Below the pieces are notes generated by a model. The model was not told where the DNA came from. It saw only the letters and a list, made by a program, of their open reading frames with translations, and did no database searches. Shown one piece after another: positions 60,795 through 64,000 of a stretch of 64,000 bases of DNA. This DNA is from Candidatus Mediterraneibacter intestinavium (lineage in GTDB: Bacteria; Bacillota; Clostridia; Lachnospirales; Lachnospiraceae), in the NCBI GenBank assembly GCA_019119205.1, contig DWXK01000006.1, forward strand, positions 62,001 to 126,000, in the 5' to 3' direction. The position numbers were made by a program, and so were the translations under genes. How positions within the stretch are numbered: the first letter of the stretch is position 1; each line of letters opens with the position of its first letter.

Positions 60795-62597
60795 ATGGAT
60801 TTTTACGGATTCTACACAGGAAAAATATTCGACGCTTACAAGTATCTGGGCGCACACACGGAAAAGGACGGCGTGGTCTTCCGCACCTTCGCTCCGTCCG
60901 CCTCAAAGATCTCTGTCATCGGAGAGTTCAACGACTGGGAAGAAGTCCCCATGGAGAAGGTCCACGACGGGAACTTCTGGGAGTTCTCCACCAAAAAAGC
61001 GCGCCCGGGAATGATGTACAAATACCGGATCTACGATCAGTCCGGACAGTTTATCGACCACTGCGACCCTTATGGATACGGGATGGAGCTGCGTCCCAAC
61101 ACCGCATCCATCATCCGGGACATGGATGCTTACAGTTTCCGCGACTCCGCCTGGATGAAGAAACGTACGGACAGGCTCAGCGGTCCCCTGAATATCTACG
61201 AGATCCACTTCGGCTCCTTCAAAAAGCCCTCCGACGAACCGGACGCATGGTATGATTATGAGGAGATGGCAGATATCCTGATCCCTTATCTGAAGGAGAA
61301 CGGCTACAATTATCTGGAGATCATGCCCCTCAATGAATATCCAAGCGATGAATCCTGGGGCTATCAGGGGACCGGCTTTTTCAGCCCCACTTCCCGTTAC
61401 GGGACGGCAGACCAGCTCAAAGCCTTCGTGGACGCCTGCCATCAGAATGACATCGGCATCATCCTGGATTTTGTGCCCGTGCATTTTGCAGTCGACTACT
61501 ATGCCCTGGCTAATTACGACGGCACGGCACTCTATGAGTATCCCCACGCCGCGGTGGGGCAGAGCGAATGGGGAAGCTGTAACTTCATGCACTCCCGTGG
61601 GGAGGTGAGGAGCTTTCTCCAGTCCGCCGCCAACTACTGGCTGACCGAATTCCACATGGACGGACTCCGCATGGACGCCATCAGCCGCGCCATCTACTGG
61701 CAGGGCACGCCGGAGAGGGGTGTGAACTCCAACGCAGTGGAATTCTTAAAAAACATGAACCGCGGATTGAAGGAACTGCATCCTTCCGCCATCCTGGCAG
61801 CCGAGGACTCCACCAGCTTCCCGGGCGTCACAGAATCACCGGAAAACGGAGGACTGGGGTTCGACTATAAATGGGACATGGGCTGGATGAACGACACTCT
61901 GGATTATTTCCGCATCGATCCCCTTTTCCGTGGAGGCTGTTACCATAAGCTCACCTTCTCCATGGCATACTACTACGATTCGAACTACCTGCTCCCCCTC
62001 TCCCACGACGAGGTGGTCCACGGGAAAGCAACCATCCTCCAGAAGATGTTCGGGGACTATGATATGAAGTTCCCGCAGGCGAGGGCATTTTACATGTATA
62101 TGTACGCGCATCCGGGCAAGAAGCTGAATTTTATGGGAAATGAGATCGGACACTTCCGGGAATGGGATGAGAAGCGTGAACAGGACTGGGACCTTCTCAC
62201 CTATCCCGCCCATCAGGATTTCCACCGGTTCATGACGTACTTAAACCACTTTTACCTGGAGCATCCGGCTTTTTCCGAGAAAGACTATGACTCAGACGGA
62301 TTCCTGTGGCTGGACTGCCACTCCGAGGAGCGCTGCGTCTACGCCTTCGAGCGGATCGGAAAGAACGAGCGGATCGCCGCCATCTTCAATTTCTCCGGGG
62401 TGGAGCAGGCCGGGTATCAGCTTGAGATTCCGGACGCCACAGAGCTGGAGCTGATCTTCAGCAGTGAACTTCCGGAATACGGCGGAAAAGGAGGACCGGA
62501 CCTCGCAGCCGGAACCAGACAGAACACCGGAAGGGCAGTATTTGAATTTACACTGGCGCCGTTTTCGGCGGAGTATTATCTGATAAAGGAAAACTGA
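60795..62597 (+). CDS. glgB: 1,4-alpha-glucan branching enzyme
   Basis: 600 residues from the ATG at 60795 (MDFYGFYTGKIFDAYKYLGA) behind GGAGG; the track begins four codons early, inside the ribosome site. A short CBM48 module (VVFRTFAPSASKISVIGEFN) is followed by the GH13 barrel with nucleophile GLRMDAISRAIYW, acid/base AAEDSTSFPG and LLPLSHDEVVHGK. It adds alpha-1,6 branches to glycogen. No other glycogen genes are beside it, so it may be a solitary second copy. A clear terminator follows. Confidence 0.96.
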   Translation: MDFYGFYTGKIFDAYKYLGAHTEKDGVVFRTFAPSASKISVIGEFNDWEEVPMEKVHDGNFWEFSTKKARPGMMYKYRIYDQSGQFIDHCDPYGYGMELRPNTASIIRDMDAYSFRDSAWMKKRTDRLSGPLNIYEIHFGSFKKPSDEPDAWYDYEEMADILIPYLKENGYNYLEIMPLNEYPSDESWGYQGTGFFSPTSRYGTADQLKAFVDACHQNDIGIILDFVPVHFAVDYYALANYDGTALYEYPHAAVGQSEWGSCNFMHSRGEVRSFLQSAANYWLTEFHMDGLRMDAISRAIYWQGTPERGVNSNAVEFLKNMNRGLKELHPSAILAAEDSTSFPGVTESPENGGLGFDYKWDMGWMNDTLDYFRIDPLFRGGCYHKLTFSMAYYYDSNYLLPLSHDEVVHGKATILQKMFGDYDMKFPQARAFYMYMYAHPGKKLNFMGNEIGHFREWDEKREQDWDLLTYPAHQDFHRFMTYLNHFYLEHPAFSEKDYDSDGFLWLDCHSEERCVYAFERIGKNERIAAIFNFSGVEQAGYQLEIPDATELELIFSSELPEYGGKGGPDLAAGTRQNTGRAVFEFTLAPFSAEYYLIKEN

Positions 62598-62611
62598 CCT
62601 TTCATGATCCT

Positions 62612-62652
62612 GGTCAGCGCAGAAGTTTTTCACTGCGCTGGCCTCTTTTTTC
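62612..62652 (+). terminator. Terminator of glgB
   Basis: GGTCAGCGCAG (62612-62622) with CTGCGCTGGCC (62633-62643), then TCTTTTTTC. One wobble pair. Confidence 0.88.
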
Positions 62653-62673
62653 TTCACTTCCCATTATCCTGTA

Positions 62674-62697
62674 TAACAGTTTACGTCTGAACTGTTA
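62674..62697. promoter_or_regulatory. Inverted repeat upstream of the adhesin gene
   Basis: TAACAGTT (62674-62681) and AACTGTTA (62690-62697), perfect 8-base arms with an 8-base gap. It lies in the 434-base gap between glgB and the adhesin gene. Apart from the glgB terminator, this repeat and a strong GGGGGAGGTG followed by TTG that opens only an 8-codon frame (TAG at 62971), I see no gene in that gap. Possibly an operator or a leader. Confidence 0.35.
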
Positions 62698-63031
62698 CGA
62701 TACGATTCGTTGCTTGCCTCCTTCCCCGCTGCCGTGTTATCCTCATATCATCTTATCTCAGGCGGAGGGCACTCGCCCGGATCTTTCCCGCCGGATAATT
62801 TATCATCTCAGGTTACTGTGAATAGTGACCACCCGGGAGATTTTCCCATACCGTATCCTGCATTCGCGGATCACGGTCTCATGCTCCGCATTCGGAGTTT
62901 TATCCCATTCAAACCAGTCGACCAACAGAACAGGGGGAGGTGTTTCCATTGATAACAAAAATCCGCAATTAGACCGCAGCCCGCAGACCATCTCAGGCTG
63001 CTTCTCACGGCAGCCATAACGGAGGAACATT

Positions 63032-64000
63032 ATGAAAAAACTGAAACACGTTCTGGCATTTATACTGTCAGCCGCTGTTCTGTTCAGCACGGGAATGGAC
63101 AGCCTGGCAGTAAAAAAGATGCCGGAAGAAACGAAACCTGTCCACAAATTGAAGCTAGTACAGCCGGAACACGGTTCCCTGACGTTGTCCGATGACCTTG
63201 AAAATGCAGGAGAAGACTCTTACAGCATACCATCCGGCACAGAGGTAAAGGCATCCGCAAGACCAGAGCACGGTTATGAGATCGGCCGCATCCTTCTGAA
63301 CGGAGATCCTGTAGAGTACTCACAAAGCGGAGATGGGACAGCCGGATTTTCCTTCCGGATGCCGGACTGTGACGCCACACTGGAACTGACAGTGATACGG
63401 AGTTCTTCTGCATCTGCAGACAGTTCCCAAGCCAATGATTCCGGGGACAATAACCCCGGGGCCGGCAGTTCCGCAGCTCAGGATCCTGCGTCTTCCGCTC
63501 CGGAAGGCACTTCCGGTCAGGCAGGCTCAAAAGCCCCCTCAGGCTCAGAAAATTCAGCCTCTGAAAGTTCAGACTCTAAAGGTTCCGGATCCCCCGGTTC
63601 TTCATCCGACAGCACCAGATCCGTACCTTCTGACGGGAGTTCCGCAGACACACAGCCGGAACCTTCCCGGTCAGCTATCCCGTCTGCCAGGATCTCTCCG
63701 GCTTCCGCCGGAAATACCATCACATCCGCTTACATCAAAAAAGGCTCCCAGATCCCCGGCGGGATCGACGTCATCCTGTGGGAGAACGGAGAGTGGACTT
63801 CCCTGGATCACTGGTCCGAAGGAATCCTGGGGACAACATCCGGAGAGTGGCTTTTCTGCGCAGACCCAACCCAGAATTTCAAGGAAGGGCTCACCATGAC
63901 ATCCCACAGCGCACGGGAATATTACAGCCAGGACACCATCGATACCGTATGCGCTCTTCTGTACTATATGGACAACTACAGCTGCTCCGGGCTCACCGAT
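63032..64000 (+). CDS. Secreted thioester-domain surface protein (3' end outside window)
   Basis: 323 codons visible and still open at the window edge. Start ATG 63032 behind CGGAGGA. Signal peptide MKKLKHVLAFILSAAVLFST; a small beta module follows (VHKLKLVQPEHGSLTLSDDL, then YEIGRILLNGDPV), then a roughly 120-residue Ser/Gly/Pro linker, then ITSAYIKKGSQIPGGIDVIL and GEWLFCADPTQNFKEGL. The Cys in that last segment, with the following helix DTVCALLYYMD, looks like the start of a thioester (Cys-Gln) adhesin domain. Such proteins bind host or other surfaces covalently. Anchor not visible. Confidence 0.7.
   Translation, partial: MKKLKHVLAFILSAAVLFSTGMDSLAVKKMPEETKPVHKLKLVQPEHGSLTLSDDLENAGEDSYSIPSGTEVKASARPEHGYEIGRILLNGDPVEYSQSGDGTAGFSFRMPDCDATLELTVIRSSSASADSSQANDSGDNNPGAGSSAAQDPASSAPEGTSGQAGSKAPSGSENSASESSDSKGSGSPGSSSDSTRSVPSDGSSADTQPEPSRSAIPSARISPASAGNTITSAYIKKGSQIPGGIDVILWENGEWTSLDHWSEGILGTTSGEWLFCADPTQNFKEGLTMTSHSAREYYSQDTIDTVCALLYYMDNYSCSGLTD

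Overview
The window reads as chromosome of a low-to-mid GC Bacillota, most likely Lachnospiraceae (Clostridia). The evidence is strong GGAGG ribosome sites, frequent TTG starts, a bacterial V-type ATPase, a shared-ATPase sugar ABC importer, and DUF1934, CvfB and EndoQ-UvrD type genes. I saw no rRNA, tRNA, CRISPR array, transposase or phage gene. These assignments come from reading motifs; no database search was run.

Region 1 (1-12 kb): a fructosamine-kinase-like gene cut by the window edge, an OmpR-type response regulator, a tiny type I toxin-antitoxin locus missing from the ORF track, an AraC-GNAT fusion regulator coupled to an MFS exporter, a YbaK/ProX-type deacylase, a 188-nt multi-branched palindromic element, an ABC-class ATPase, an operon of ECF sigma factor, anti-sigma-like protein and L,D-transpeptidase, and an aroE-metallohydrolase pair. 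Region 2 (12-16.7 kb): a 1025-residue wall-type surface protein, then a graveyard of C-terminal gene fragments (AGCS symporter, alkaline-phosphatase-superfamily enzyme, DeoR regulator, a membrane-protein tail).

Region 3 (16.8-30.2 kb): a V-type ATPase operon (small subunit, C, I, K, F, E, A, B) that ends in a terminator after B. Subunit D lies 4.7 kb downstream, behind an island of small unknown genes, a zinc-ribbon protein, an RNA phosphodiesterase, a GNAT, a large immunity-like protein with ankyrin-like and DUF4274-like segments, and a mini-lipoprotein. A second branched palindromic element lies between K and F.

Region 4 (30-45 kb) is mostly housekeeping: aldose epimerase, a trigger-factor-like lipoprotein, cardiolipin synthase, an MFS exporter with an AraC regulator, DUF1934, murI, pfkA, dnaE and cvfB. 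Region 5 (45-51 kb) is an alpha-glucoside-type locus: a LacI repressor divergent from binding protein, two permeases and a GH31 glycosidase, with consensus promoters overlapped by two matching operators. Region 6 (51-64 kb): an AraC and an XRE gene both truncated at the same junction, an EndoQ-UvrD fusion, a candidate small RNA, a YczE-like membrane protein, a Gfo/Idh/MocA oxidoreductase, a 40-residue peptide gene with its own promoter and terminator, an aldo/keto reductase with a TetR regulator, glgB, and the start of a thioester-domain adhesin that runs off the window.
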